In this document: piece after piece, positions 5,953 through 13,465 of the stretch
Layout: the number at the start of each line of letters is the position of its first letter
How positions within the stretch are numbered: position 1 is the first letter of the stretch
NCBI GenBank assembly: GCA_002441045.1
Contig: DJWQ01000158.1
Coordinates: forward strand, 1 to 21,021
DNA length: 21,021 nucleotides
DNA from: Firmicutes bacterium UBA6226
Lineage (GTDB): Bacteria; Bacillota_A; Clostridia; Peptostreptococcales; Acidaminobacteraceae
Direction: 5' to 3'
The notes under the pieces: generated by a model
Seen by the model: the letters and a program-made list of their open reading frames with translations, nothing else
Databases searched by the model: none
What the model was told of the DNA's origin: nothing
Translations under genes and position numbers: made by a program

Positions 5953-7137
5953 TTAAAGGGTTTTCGCCAGTGTCACACCATAGTCAAAGCAAGTTTTAAG
6001 CGCTTCATCATCAGGCTGCCATAAAACGCCAAGCCCATCTGCGATCACTTCAAAGCCACATTCTTTAAGTGCTTCTGTCATCAGCTTAGGCGATTCCCCA
6101 CTCCAGCCATAGCTCCCAAATCCAGCGGCTTTTTTACCTTTAAATCTCAGCCCCTTCATAATTTCTAGGATAGATGCCATGCCTGAAAGAATCCCTTTAT
6201 TGATGGTCGATGACCCTGCCACCACGAGCTTCGCTTTGAATACCTCTGAGATGACGTCGTTTTTATCTATTTTTGAAACGTTAAACAGCTTGATGTTCAG
6301 GGTTGGATCAACCGACTTAATCCCCTCTGCTATGGCCTCAGCCATATGCTTGGTCGCATCCCACATGGTATCGTAGATCAAGGTCACTTGATGCTCTTGA
6401 TAGCTGTTTGCCCATGTGACGTATTGCTGTACGATTTGGACTGGATTGTCTCTCCAAATCACGCCATGTGAAGGACAGATCATGTTGACTGGTAGATTAA
6501 AGCCAAGCACCTCTTCTATTTTCTTGCCGACCAACGCACTAAACGGTGTCAGTATGTTGGCATAATACTTAATCGCCTCTTGATAGAGCTCTGCTTGATC
6601 CACAAGGTCGTTGTACATCAGCTCTGATGCATAGTGTTGTCCAAATGCATCATTGGAGAACAAAATCGCATCCTTGGTATAATATTCAAACATACTATCT
6701 GGCCAGTGTAGCATCGGCGCTTCGATAAAGACGAGCTTTCCTTCCCCTAAATCCAATGTGTCGCCTGTTTTAACGACATTGAAGTTCCAATCCTGATGAT
6801 AATGCCCTTTTAATGACTTCACACCATTTGCAGTACAGTAAATCGGTGTGTTTGGTATCTCCTTCATCAGCTCTGGCAACCCACCGCTGTGGTCAATCTC
6901 TGCATGGTTGGCAATGATGTAGTCGATCTCATTTAGGTCGATGACTTCCTTTAAACGTTTGACAAACTCAGCGTCAAATGGTTGCCAAACGGTGTCGATT
7001 AACGCAACTTTTTCATCTCGAATTAGATATGAGTTATATGAAGAGCCACGATGTGTCGAATACTCTTCTCCGTGAAATTTTTTAAGCTCCCAATCAATTT
7101 TACCTACCCATGAAATTCTCTCATTAATTTTAAACAT
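5953..7137 (-). CDS. fprA: Flavodiiron protein (A-type, oxygen/NO reductase)
   Basis: This 394-residue cytoplasmic enzyme reduces O2 to water and/or NO to N2O, protecting anaerobes. The N-terminal metallo-beta-lactamase-like domain (1-245) carries the diiron ligands: H78-x-E80-x-D82-H83 in NHAEIDHSGG, the PMLHWPDS segment (H144), D163 in SNDAFGQH, and H224 in CPSHGVIW. The flavodoxin domain (about 251-394) binds FMN through TLIYDTMWDATKHMAEA and later loops GSSTINKGI and GSYGWSGE. Length fits class A FDPs, with no rubredoxin extension. The ATG follows GAGAGGAG. It lies just downstream of the RIC gene in the same direction, with 125 bases between that contain a 15-bp palindrome, so it may have its own promoter. 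Confidence 0.95.
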   Translation of the reverse strand: MFKINERISWVGKIDWELKKFHGEEYSTHRGSSYNSYLIRDEKVALIDTVWQPFDAEFVKRLKEVIDLNEIDYIIANHAEIDHSGGLPELMKEIPNTPIYCTANGVKSLKGHYHQDWNFNVVKTGDTLDLGEGKLVFIEAPMLHWPDSMFEYYTKDAILFSNDAFGQHYASELMYNDLVDQAELYQEAIKYYANILTPFSALVGKKIEEVLGFNLPVNMICPSHGVIWRDNPVQIVQQYVTWANSYQEHQVTLIYDTMWDATKHMAEAIAEGIKSVDPTLNIKLFNVSKIDKNDVISEVFKAKLVVAGSSTINKGILSGMASILEIMKGLRFKGKKAAGFGSYGWSGESPKLMTEALKECGFEVIADGLGVLWQPDDEALKTCFDYGVTLAKTL

Positions 7138-7220
7138 AATAGACTCCTCTCAAATAACAGCTTAAATATAACTGCTAAAATAAAATTCTCGCACAACCAC
7201 TTGTAATCAACTTCTTATCG

Positions 7221-7235
7221 CTTTAAATTTTAAAG
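7221..7235. promoter_or_regulatory. 15-bp perfect palindrome upstream of fprA
   Basis: CTTTAAATTTTAAAG is perfectly symmetrical about base 7228 and lies about 85 bases before the fprA start codon, after the RIC stop. It has no GC-rich stem or adjacent T-run, so a protein-binding site is likelier than a terminator. No clear -35/-10 pair could be fixed here. AT-rich chance remains possible. Confidence 0.3.
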
Positions 7236-7262
7236 TTCACAACTTATTGAATCCTCTAATGG

Positions 7263-7961
7263 TTAACTTACCTTTTCACTCACTCGTTTAAACAAAATGT
7301 TATTCTCTGTATGCACGTGAAGATACATATCCGATACCAGTTCTTTTAGCATTTCGTAAGTTAACGCATACGTCTTACAGCCGTCGCTCGGCACTTTAAA
7401 GTGATCTGTAATCTCTGTCAGTTCGTGCAAAGCATCTCCGGCACCGTTGTGCTCAGCTTCAAGTGTTGAAATTAATTCGACAAGGTCGTCATCCCTTCTG
7501 AGCATCGCTGGGAACAGCTTTACTTCCTCTTTCACTAAGTGACTCTCTAGTTCGTTTTTCAGTGCACCAAACACGCGATGAACGTCATAAAGTTCTGGAT
7601 GTGACTCGCCATGGACACCAAGCAGTTTAAAGATTAGTTTTGATAATTCTGGTAGTGTCTCCTTAAGGTAAGCGTGGTGCGTGGTGATGATTCTATCGAT
7701 GAGTTCAGCGTCACTAAGGGTGGAGAGCAATCTGCTTTTGCCACCTGCCTGTACCTGAAAAGCGTTAGCAAGTGTTTCCGAAACCGCTGCTTTTAAAACT
7801 TCTACATCATCGGTGTCTCTGATGACGGCTTCTTCTAGTGAACGGTCGCCGCCACAGCAGAAGTCCACCTCGTATGTCATAAATACCTTTACTAATTCTG
7901 GATGTTCGGTTACAACCTGCCCAATAGTTTTTTGGGAAAGATCATTATAAGTGCTTGTCAT
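7263..7961 (-). CDS. scdA: RIC/ScdA iron-sulfur cluster repair di-iron protein
   Basis: This 232-residue protein (RIC, YtfE or ScdA) restores Fe-S clusters damaged by NO or oxidants. The N-terminal ScdA_N domain (DUF542) has the diagnostic EVDFCCGGDRSLEEA with C35 and C36. The hemerythrin-like domain supplies diiron ligands in TTHHAYLKETLPEL, SHLVKEEVKLFPAM, LEAEHNGAGDAL and HVHTENNILF. I set the start at ATG 7959-7961, which has AGGAGG 7 bases upstream; the 18 extra codons upstream have no ribosome binding site. It is followed by fprA in the same direction, and the two form a nitrosative/oxidative protection pair. A perfect FNR/CRP-type site lies 65-80 bases upstream. Confidence 0.95.
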   Translation of the reverse strand: MTSTYNDLSQKTIGQVVTEHPELVKVFMTYEVDFCCGGDRSLEEAVIRDTDDVEVLKAAVSETLANAFQVQAGGKSRLLSTLSDAELIDRIITTHHAYLKETLPELSKLIFKLLGVHGESHPELYDVHRVFGALKNELESHLVKEEVKLFPAMLRRDDDLVELISTLEAEHNGAGDALHELTEITDHFKVPSDGCKTYALTYEMLKELVSDMYLHVHTENNILFKRVSEKVS

Positions 7962-7998
7962 ATGAATACCTCCTAGGGTTAATTTTGATTTCATCCTT

Positions 7999-8041
7999 AT
8001 TTTAAGACAAAACAAAAACGCATCATGTGATTTGCCTCACA
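7999..8041 (-). promoter_or_regulatory. FNR/CRP-type operator and promoter of the RIC gene
   Basis: TGTGA-TTTGCC-TCACA at 8026-8041 is a perfect two-fold site of the type bound by B. subtilis Fnr and by CRP. On the minus strand a TAAAAT -10 (8004-7999) predicts a start point near 7992, putting the site centre (8033.5) at about -41.5, the class II activation position. There is no good -35, as expected for an activator-dependent promoter. The regulator gene lies about 550 bases away. Confidence 0.6.
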
Positions 8042-8050
8042 CTTTGCGTT
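8006..8050 (-). terminator. Probable terminator of the membrane-protein gene, sharing bases with the operator
   Basis: AACGCA (8017-8022) pairs with TGCGTT (8045-8050), and inside it TGTGA pairs with TCACA, with a 3x3 internal loop between. On the minus strand GTTTTTGTTTTGT follows, so it can end the gene whose stop is at 8074. A T-run also follows on the plus strand, but no rightward gene precedes it. Confidence 0.5.
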
Positions 8051-8073
8051 CTTTTTTTTATTTCTATATTATT

Positions 8074-8496
8074 TTATTTGTCCTTTATGCTAAAAGGAAC
8101 CGTTCGAATTGCGGTAACGACTAGAAGCACTGCAAATACCATCACATCCAGCATCATAGGTACATTGAAGAAGATAGAAATTGCAGTGTAGATGCCAAAC
8201 AAGATTGCACTGGACACAAACGCCATCAGATGTTGATAGGCGAATTGCTTGCGTTTCTCTTCACTTAGGGCAGCTGCTTCTTTATAAGTCACGTAGTTGA
8301 TGTAGTAGATGCGCTGCGTCCTATAGATGATGAGCATTAATCCAACGAGCAGCACACTTACTGTGTTGGTGATCAATAGTGATGCGATTTTGGGATCGAC
8401 CTCAAGCCTAGAGCTGATACCTGCTACTGCAGTCAGCCCCAATACGAGGGTGAGGAACCATGCAAGTAGTGGCTTATAGGATTTGACAAGTTTCAT
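8074..8496 (-). CDS. Four-helix integral membrane protein, unknown
   Basis: This 140-residue protein starts at an ATG with GAGGAGG upstream. It has four predicted membrane helices at about 8-28, 37-59, 89-110 and 113-132, in two hairpins joined by a charged cytoplasmic loop (YVTYKEAAALSEEKRKQFAYQH). It has no recognisable catalytic motif. It is divergent from the FNR-like regulator, sharing an 88-base upstream region with tandem 11-bp repeats, which suggests that the regulator may control it. I do not recognise the family. Confidence 0.75.
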   Translation of the reverse strand: MKLVKSYKPLLAWFLTLVLGLTAVAGISSRLEVDPKIASLLITNTVSVLLVGLMLIIYRTQRIYYINYVTYKEAAALSEEKRKQFAYQHLMAFVSSAILFGIYTAISIFFNVPMMLDVMVFAVLLVVTAIRTVPFSIKDK

Positions 8497-8508
8497 GTGT
8501 TAGCCTCC

Positions 8509-8552
8509 TCTGTGGTATAATGATGGTAGAATGATAGTAAAATAATGGTAGA
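8509..8552. repeat. 11-bp tandem repeats in a divergent promoter region
   Basis: Three clear units at 8520-8530, 8531-8541 and 8542-8552 follow ATNATRGTARA, and a degenerate fourth unit lies at 8509-8519. The period of 11 bases is about one helical turn, so identical sites would face one side of the DNA. They lie between the starts of the membrane-protein gene and the FNR-like regulator. Confidence 0.6.
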
Positions 8553-8584
8553 GTTTGATACTTATATTATATAAGGAGGCACTT

Positions 8585-9301
8585 ATGTCCCCCACTGCTA
8601 CTGAAGCATTTCAAATCAACGGTTGCGCTACCTGCGGGCATACGCTCTGTGCAAAAAAGGTAACGCTTTTTGCTGGTCTGGATGAAGCCCATATCCGTGA
8701 GATCATCACATTGATAGAACGCCGTCGTTATAAAAAAGGTGAAATTATCTTAAGAACGGGCGATTGGTTTGATCGATTATATATAGTAAATAAAGGACTG
8801 ATTAAAGCGATTAGTACCCAAGAAGATGGCAAGGAACAAATCCTGCATCTCCTTAGCGACGGTGATAGTATTGGTGAACTGGCACTTTTAAAAAGTGAGC
8901 CCGCATTATACGACCTTGTCGCTGCATCCGAAACCTATCTCTGTACAATACCAAAGTCACGTTTCGATGCGTTTTTAAAGGAAAATCCTGACCTGATGTT
9001 TGCGATCTTAACCACTGCTTATGAGAGAATCTCCTCACTTGAAAAGCTCGTCGGTGCAATCGCCTCAAACGATGCCGACATACGACTTAAGTTTTTAATT
9101 CAGCAGCTCTATAAACAGTCTGGCAACCATGGTGATGTTTTATCCTTGACCTTAACCCGTGAGGATATGGCAAACTTTGTCGGTGTTACTAGAGAAACCA
9201 TCAGCCGAAAACTCTCACAGCTCGTTAAGGATGAAGTTTTAGAATTCATTGATCAAAAGAAAGTCAAGCTTTTGGACCTATCTTATTTTGAACTTGACTA
9301 A
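8585..9301 (+). CDS. FNR-like [4Fe-4S] Crp/Fnr-family regulator
   Basis: This 238-residue transcription factor starts at ATG 8585, with AGGAGG close upstream; an upstream in-frame TTG would overrun that site. C14-x2-C17-x4-C22 at the N-terminus and C120 in ETYLCTIPKSRF align with the four cluster ligands of E. coli FNR (C-x2-C-x5-C and C122 in SMVCEIPFETL), implying an oxygen- or NO-sensitive Fe-S cluster. The cyclic-nucleotide-like beta-roll spans about 25-130, followed by a dimer helix (135-160) and a winged helix. The recognition helix GVTRETISRKLSQL has R203, E204 and R208 where CRP has the residues reading TGTGA, while FNR has Val instead of the first Arg. This predicts TGTGA half-sites, matching the site before the RIC gene. 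No C-terminal B. subtilis-type cysteines are present. Confidence 0.88.
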   Translation: MSPTATEAFQINGCATCGHTLCAKKVTLFAGLDEAHIREIITLIERRRYKKGEIILRTGDWFDRLYIVNKGLIKAISTQEDGKEQILHLLSDGDSIGELALLKSEPALYDLVAASETYLCTIPKSRFDAFLKENPDLMFAILTTAYERISSLEKLVGAIASNDADIRLKFLIQQLYKQSGNHGDVLSLTLTREDMANFVGVTRETISRKLSQLVKDEVLEFIDQKKVKLLDLSYFELD

Positions 9302-9406
9302 TTTTACTTTAACTCTACTTAGTTAATATTGAAATTACTCAGTTTTTATAGAATTCGACTCAACACATATAAAACTCTATTTAGTTTATATAGAGCTCAA
9401 CTTAGT
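9302..9406. other. AT-rich convergent spacer with weak hairpin
   Basis: This spacer lies between two convergent genes. It repeats motifs such as ACTTAGTTTATA and CTATTTAGTTTATA in degenerate form. The only hairpin is weak: CTCTAT (9375-9380) with ATAGAG (9390-9395). No classical terminator is seen. Confidence 0.5.
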
Positions 9407-10000
9407 TTATAAGGTCGAAAAGAGGATCACGCCACTAACGACGATAGCGACAATACCACCGATGCGGTTTAACATCAATGATGCTTCACTAGGTTCAGCG
9501 TCTTTAAAACGCCAACCGTATCTCAAATACCACGCGGTTTTAGGTGATGCAGTTGTGCCTATCCCAATAATTAAAGCGATAAAGCCTATGATTGGTAGCA
9601 TGCCACTATCGGTGTTGACACCGGATGCATTTGGCGTGTATGCCAGTACTTGATTGATAATGACATAAGGGGTTAAGAAGCCATTCTTAGTAAAATAGCT
9701 ATCATTCATCAGATCTGTACCATCACTTAATGCTTCTGTATAGCCCGAACCTTGATAGACTCTCTCGTAGTCAATGCCATTGGGATACGTTATCTTCACT
9801 GATGTGGCATCAGTTTGATAGTGATATTCACTGCCTTCATAGGTGATCGTCTTACTGTCTAAGTCTAGTATCGCCTCTGATCCGTCGATAAAAATTGGAT
9901 TTGGCTGTGCTTTGCACCCATTTAAGGTAAGAAACAAAAGATACCCCATGATGATGATTGCCAAAATCGGTTTGAGCTTGTTTAACTTATGTAACCACAT
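9407..10000 (-). CDS. Membrane protein with DUF6199-like C-terminus
   Basis: This 197-residue exported protein starts at an ATG with AGGAGG 4 bases upstream. An N-terminal helix (about 10-28) ends in TLNGC, a possible but imperfect lipobox (Asn at -2), so it could be a lipoprotein or anchored by the helix. An extracellular beta-rich domain (about 30-130) follows, then a membrane helix (134-150), a short loop SPKTAWYLRYGWRFKDAEPSEASLMLNRIGG that resembles DUF6199, and a final helix (179-197). The function of that family is unknown. It is monocistronic, convergent with the FNR-like gene. Confidence 0.75.
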   Translation of the reverse strand: MWLHKLNKLKPILAIIIMGYLLFLTLNGCKAQPNPIFIDGSEAILDLDSKTITYEGSEYHYQTDATSVKITYPNGIDYERVYQGSGYTEALSDGTDLMNDSYFTKNGFLTPYVIINQVLAYTPNASGVNTDSGMLPIIGFIALIIGIGTTASPKTAWYLRYGWRFKDAEPSEASLMLNRIGGIVAIVVSGVILFSTL

Positions 10001-10123
10001 ATTGCCTCCTAGTTATATGTTGTTTTGATGTCTTTTCCATTATATAGGTTAGTTCTTAAAAAACGATTAAAGAAATGGTAAGTCTTTAACAACTGCCAGT
10101 TGAAAAATTAATGGCTAAACCTG

Positions 10124-10152
10124 TTTAAATATTATCAAAAGAGGCATATACT
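10124..10152 (+). promoter_or_regulatory. Promoter of the small orphan gene
   Basis: TTTAAA (10124-10129), a 17-base spacer and TATACT (10147-10152) fit a sigma-A promoter, with a start near 10160 and AAGGAGG before the ATG. The -10 lies in a small palindrome, ATACTAAGTAT. The rest of 10001-10188 shows nothing else I can identify. Confidence 0.45.
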
Positions 10153-10188
10153 AAGTATGACACAACTAAATATTAAGGAGGCGTCGCT

Positions 10189-10413
10189 ATGACCGGTTTA
10201 AGAACTGTCAGTTTCGAAGCTTTGATGGAATGTATCGACCTAGCTAGCGGGAACCCAGCTACATTCAGAAGTCTAATGCTTGAAAGAAACAGTGGTGCGG
10301 AAGTCATCGCAGTTACAGACAAAGGTAAACCCAGCTTTCTAATCCAACTCTCTACCTATGATACGTCCAATTGGGTAGACGACTACGCCGCTGAGGTTGA
10401 GCGGATGATGTAA
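10189..10413 (+). CDS. Small orphan protein, 74 residues
   Basis: The ATG is preceded by AAGGAGGCGTCGCT, the gene has its own promoter candidate upstream and a perfect terminator 10 bases downstream, so this is a genuine single-gene unit despite its length. The product is a soluble, acidic mixed alpha/beta protein without signal peptide or membrane helix: an N-terminal helix (SFEALMECIDLASGNPATFRSLML), two predicted strands (AEVIAVTD and KPSFLIQLS) and an acidic C-terminal helix. The fold size resembles antitoxin-like or small regulatory proteins, but no partner toxin lies beside it. I do not recognise it. Confidence 0.75.
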   Translation: MTGLRTVSFEALMECIDLASGNPATFRSLMLERNSGAEVIAVTDKGKPSFLIQLSTYDTSNWVDDYAAEVERMM

Positions 10414-10423
10414 TTACGGCCTT

Positions 10424-10452
10424 GAGATGTATGCTTATACATCTCTTTTTTT
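10424..10452 (+). terminator. Intrinsic terminator of the small orphan gene
   Basis: A perfect 9-bp stem (10424-10432 with 10437-10445), 4-nt loop GCTT and seven T at 10446-10452 form a textbook terminator. It isolates the small gene from the GGDEF-EAL gene. Confidence 0.95.
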
Positions 10453-10516
10453 AAGTAATTGAAAAATACAGTAATCCGTTGTAAAATATTAATATTATTT
10501 AATATGTGGTGACAGA

Positions 10517-12886
10517 ATGAGAAAACGAATTGTTTTAATTATGGGATTTATTGCACTGATTTTGGTTGGTGTTTATATATTTGAATCGAGATTGACTGAC
10601 GAATTTTTAAGCAATGTAACTTCGCCAGTCATTACCTTGTTATCGGCTGGTATGATTGGACTCACACTAAAAGGAAAAAAACTTTTTAAGAAGAATTTTT
10701 ATCTTTTAATGTTTGGCGTATTATCTTGGAGCGCATCCGATTTGCTTTGGATGCTTTATGAATCTGTTTTTCATATTAATCCTGAAGACTCTATCCTACT
10801 GCTTTATACGTATTTATTACCAAATATCTTTATCATGGCAGCTGCCATCCTCTATTTTGTTGAAAATCAAAAAAGATGGAATCAGTTTCAGCTCGTAGTT
10901 GATGTTTCATCAGCCGTAATGTTCATCACAATTTTGGTTTGGACAATTCTACTTAAATCAGTGACATTAAGTGACTGGTCAATTCATGAAAACATCGTCA
11001 ATATTCTCTATATTTTGACCAATGTTATCACCCTATCTATATTGATCACCTTATTACTTTCTGCAAGAAGGGATATGATCTCTACCACGATGAAATGGGT
11101 CATCGCCGGTGTCGTTACCTATATAACGATTGACTTCATCTACGTGTATGCATACTGGATTAAAGCCTATGACTCGAATACCTTCATTGATACGATTTAC
11201 TTGATATCGCTTCTTATGTTTGGATTTGCTTCCTATTATGATAATTACGGTAACAGTCCAATTATTCTCCCTGAATTAGATGAAGAAATTTCCTCTAAGG
11301 GTAGACCGATTAAGCTATTTTACTTTTTAATATTTCCATTTGCATTTGCATTAACTGGTTTTATCGACTGGATCTTATTCTTTTTCTTAGTTTTTGTACT
11401 ACTACTCTATCAATATGTTTCCGTTCAGATACGACTTTTCGTTAAAAACGAAGCCTTGCTCAAAAAAGAACACGAATACAACGTCGAGCTTGAAAAGCAG
11501 ATAGAAATTAGAACCTCACAGCTTAAACGTGCAAATTTAAGACTTACAGAGCTCTCTATCATGGATACTCTGGTTTCTTTACCAAATCGTCGTCACTTTA
11601 TGGATAACTTAAACTTTAAAATCAATGAACTAGAACAGCCTATCACACTTTTCTATATGGATCTAAATAACTTTAAAAGTATTAATGATTTACACGGTCA
11701 CGAGATGGGTGATAAAATACTTGGCATTTTTTCTGATCGCCTTTTTGGACTTAAGAATGAGCATCAAGAGATTGCAAGGCTTGGTGGTGATGAATTTGCT
11801 CTAATTGATGCCAACCCAGATCAGACCTTTGAGTCGATGAAGCAAACCGCTGAATCACTGCTTGCACTTACAGACGACAAACTTTATATTGGGGATTATA
11901 TGTTTGACATCGGCATCAGTATTGGTATCTCTCAGTACCCAAGTGATGCAACCATCCCAAGTCAATTAATTAAGCTCGCAGATTTAGCGATGATTCAAGC
12001 TAAAAAGACAATTGGTACCTCTAATTATGTTTTTTATACAGACAGAGATATGGAACAGCTTGCTAGAAAAGCGAGAATCGAACTGTTACTCGATCAAATC
12101 GATTATGATGAAGAGTTCAAGTTGGTATTCCAGCCTCAGGTTGATGCATTTACCGGTGAAGTCGTTGGTGTTGAAGCTCTTTTGAGATGGCATAGTGCTG
12201 AGCTAGGATTTGTACCACCTTTGGAGTTTATAAAAATTGCCGAGGAGAAGAATCATATCGTTCAAATCGGTAAATGGGTAATAGAAAATGCAGTGAAACA
12301 GATTGGAAGCTGGAATAAAAATTATCACACTTCACTTCGTATGGGGATCAATATCTCAGCACTTCAGTTTGATACGGTTGATTTTATGAGTTATCTATCT
12401 GACATTATAAGGATTTATGAAGTACATGCTTCATGGATTGATCTAGAAATTACAGAGACCAGCACTTTAAATACAGGGCCTTCAATGGAAGAAATATTTA
12501 AAAGACTCAGCGATTATGGCGTTCAAATCTCTATCGATGATTTTGGAACCGGTTATTCTTCCCTCTTCTATATCAAACGCTTTAACATCGATCAGCTTAA
12601 GATTGCGAAAGAGCTCATCGATCAATTGGTAGAAAGTGAACAACAAAGATTAATCGTAAAAACCATTATCCTCATGGCAAAAGGGCTTAAAATTAAAACC
12701 ATAGCAGAAGGTGTGGAAAACAAGGCGCAAGCTGACGTTTTATGTGAGCTAGGTTGCGATCGAATTCAAGGGTACTTCTATAGCAAGCCGCTTTCACCTA
12801 CTGATTTTGAAGAACAGTTTCTAAAAAAAGGTCTGAACGTAGAAGATACTTCGATTCACATTTACGATCGCCCCTCGCATGAATAA
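10517..12886 (+). CDS. Membrane-bound GGDEF-EAL cyclic-di-GMP enzyme
   Basis: This 789-residue protein has eight to ten membrane helices in the first 315 residues, a coiled coil (about 315-355, KNEALLKKEHEYNVELEKQI), a GGDEF domain (about 355-515) and an EAL domain (about 530-780). The cyclase signature is intact, GGDEF at 423-427, but the RxxD inhibitory site expected before it is replaced by N-E-H-Q, so classical product inhibition is unlikely. The EAL domain looks active: EALLRW (E553), GINIS, LEITE, DDFGTGYSSL, a Lys in QLKIAKELI, AEGVE and GYFYSKPL. Either activity may dominate, with the membrane region acting as sensor. The start has only a weak ribosome binding site (GGTGACAGA), suggesting low expression. 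Confidence 0.93.
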   Translation: MRKRIVLIMGFIALILVGVYIFESRLTDEFLSNVTSPVITLLSAGMIGLTLKGKKLFKKNFYLLMFGVLSWSASDLLWMLYESVFHINPEDSILLLYTYLLPNIFIMAAAILYFVENQKRWNQFQLVVDVSSAVMFITILVWTILLKSVTLSDWSIHENIVNILYILTNVITLSILITLLLSARRDMISTTMKWVIAGVVTYITIDFIYVYAYWIKAYDSNTFIDTIYLISLLMFGFASYYDNYGNSPIILPELDEEISSKGRPIKLFYFLIFPFAFALTGFIDWILFFFLVFVLLLYQYVSVQIRLFVKNEALLKKEHEYNVELEKQIEIRTSQLKRANLRLTELSIMDTLVSLPNRRHFMDNLNFKINELEQPITLFYMDLNNFKSINDLHGHEMGDKILGIFSDRLFGLKNEHQEIARLGGDEFALIDANPDQTFESMKQTAESLLALTDDKLYIGDYMFDIGISIGISQYPSDATIPSQLIKLADLAMIQAKKTIGTSNYVFYTDRDMEQLARKARIELLLDQIDYDEEFKLVFQPQVDAFTGEVVGVEALLRWHSAELGFVPPLEFIKIAEEKNHIVQIGKWVIENAVKQIGSWNKNYHTSLRMGINISALQFDTVDFMSYLSDIIRIYEVHASWIDLEITETSTLNTGPSMEEIFKRLSDYGVQISIDDFGTGYSSLFYIKRFNIDQLKIAKELIDQLVESEQQRLIVKTIILMAKGLKIKTIAEGVENKAQADVLCELGCDRIQGYFYSKPLSPTDFEEQFLKKGLNVEDTSIHIYDRPSHE

Positions 12887-12909
12887 CGACTGCCAAATTC
12901 ATAACAAAT

Positions 12910-12958
12910 AAAAAACGACCCCAGTGAGCTAGAAATTAAATCTAACTTCTTGGGGTCG
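12910..12958. terminator. Terminator between convergent genes, strongest leftward
   Basis: CGACCCCA (12916-12923) pairs with TGGGGTCG (12951-12958), with weaker pairing inside. The A-run at 12910-12915 gives TTTTTT on the minus strand, so it ends the leftward run at 12984. ATTCATTTTAT on the plus side may also serve the GGDEF-EAL gene. Confidence 0.85.
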
Positions 12959-12983
12959 ATTCATTTTATATTAATTGCGATTT

Positions 12984-13463
12984 TTATAGCTTAAATACCA
13001 TACGTTCATTAAACACTTCAAAGCCTTCGTGTGAGAAGAATTCACCAGAGTTGGGATTTTGAGTCCAAAAATTCATTTCCACTCTGGGAATCTTGTTGTC
13101 TCTGGCGATTTGCTTCGCATGGTCCACCAGTTTTTTACCGAGTCCCAATCCTTTAAAACGACTCTCGACACAGATCTGATCGATATGAAGCGTATCTGTT
13201 CTAAACTTAAATGGCGTTTCATCAGAGGTTTTTCTACTGGTGAGCATATACCCTGCAGGCGCATCACCATGAAATATTACATAACCCGCCACACCTATTA
13301 AACTGAGCATCTCTTCAAAGTAATGACTCATTTCTAATTCATTAAAAGGCTTAAACAATTCAGGCTCTATTTCATGATGGAGCGTTTGAACATCTTTATT
13401 TAACTTGGCGATTATCTTTGCATCTGTTGTTTGAATAATTTTATCTAAATTTGAATTTTCCAT
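12984..13463 (-). CDS. GNAT-family N-acetyltransferase
   Basis: This 159-residue acetyl-CoA-dependent transferase has the acetyl-CoA loop in VESRFKGLGLGKKLVDHAKQIA, preceded by the beta-4 strand LHIDQICV, and the C-terminal PNSGEFFSHEGFEVF motif. I prefer ATG 13461-13463, two bases after the upstream stop, because GGAGG lies 9 bases before it; the ATG five codons earlier would overlap that same site. The ribosome binding site is formed by the last codons of the phosphatidyltransferase gene, so translation is probably coupled. The substrate is unknown. Confidence 0.85.
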   Translation of the reverse strand: MENSNLDKIIQTTDAKIIAKLNKDVQTLHHEIEPELFKPFNELEMSHYFEEMLSLIGVAGYVIFHGDAPAGYMLTSRKTSDETPFKFRTDTLHIDQICVESRFKGLGLGKKLVDHAKQIARDNKIPRVEMNFWTQNPNSGEFFSHEGFEVFNERMVFKL

Positions 13464-13465
13464 AT

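Noticed and set aside
7962..8015. Extended N-terminus of the RIC protein
   Set aside because: No ribosome binding site; family N-terminus and AGGAGG both support the start at 7961.
8555..8584. TTG start for the FNR-like regulator
   Set aside because: It would translate through the AGGAGG that serves ATG 8585.
10453..10516. Cyclic-di-GMP riboswitch before the GGDEF-EAL gene
   Set aside because: Only 64 AT-rich bases lie between the preceding terminator and the start, too short and without conserved motifs.
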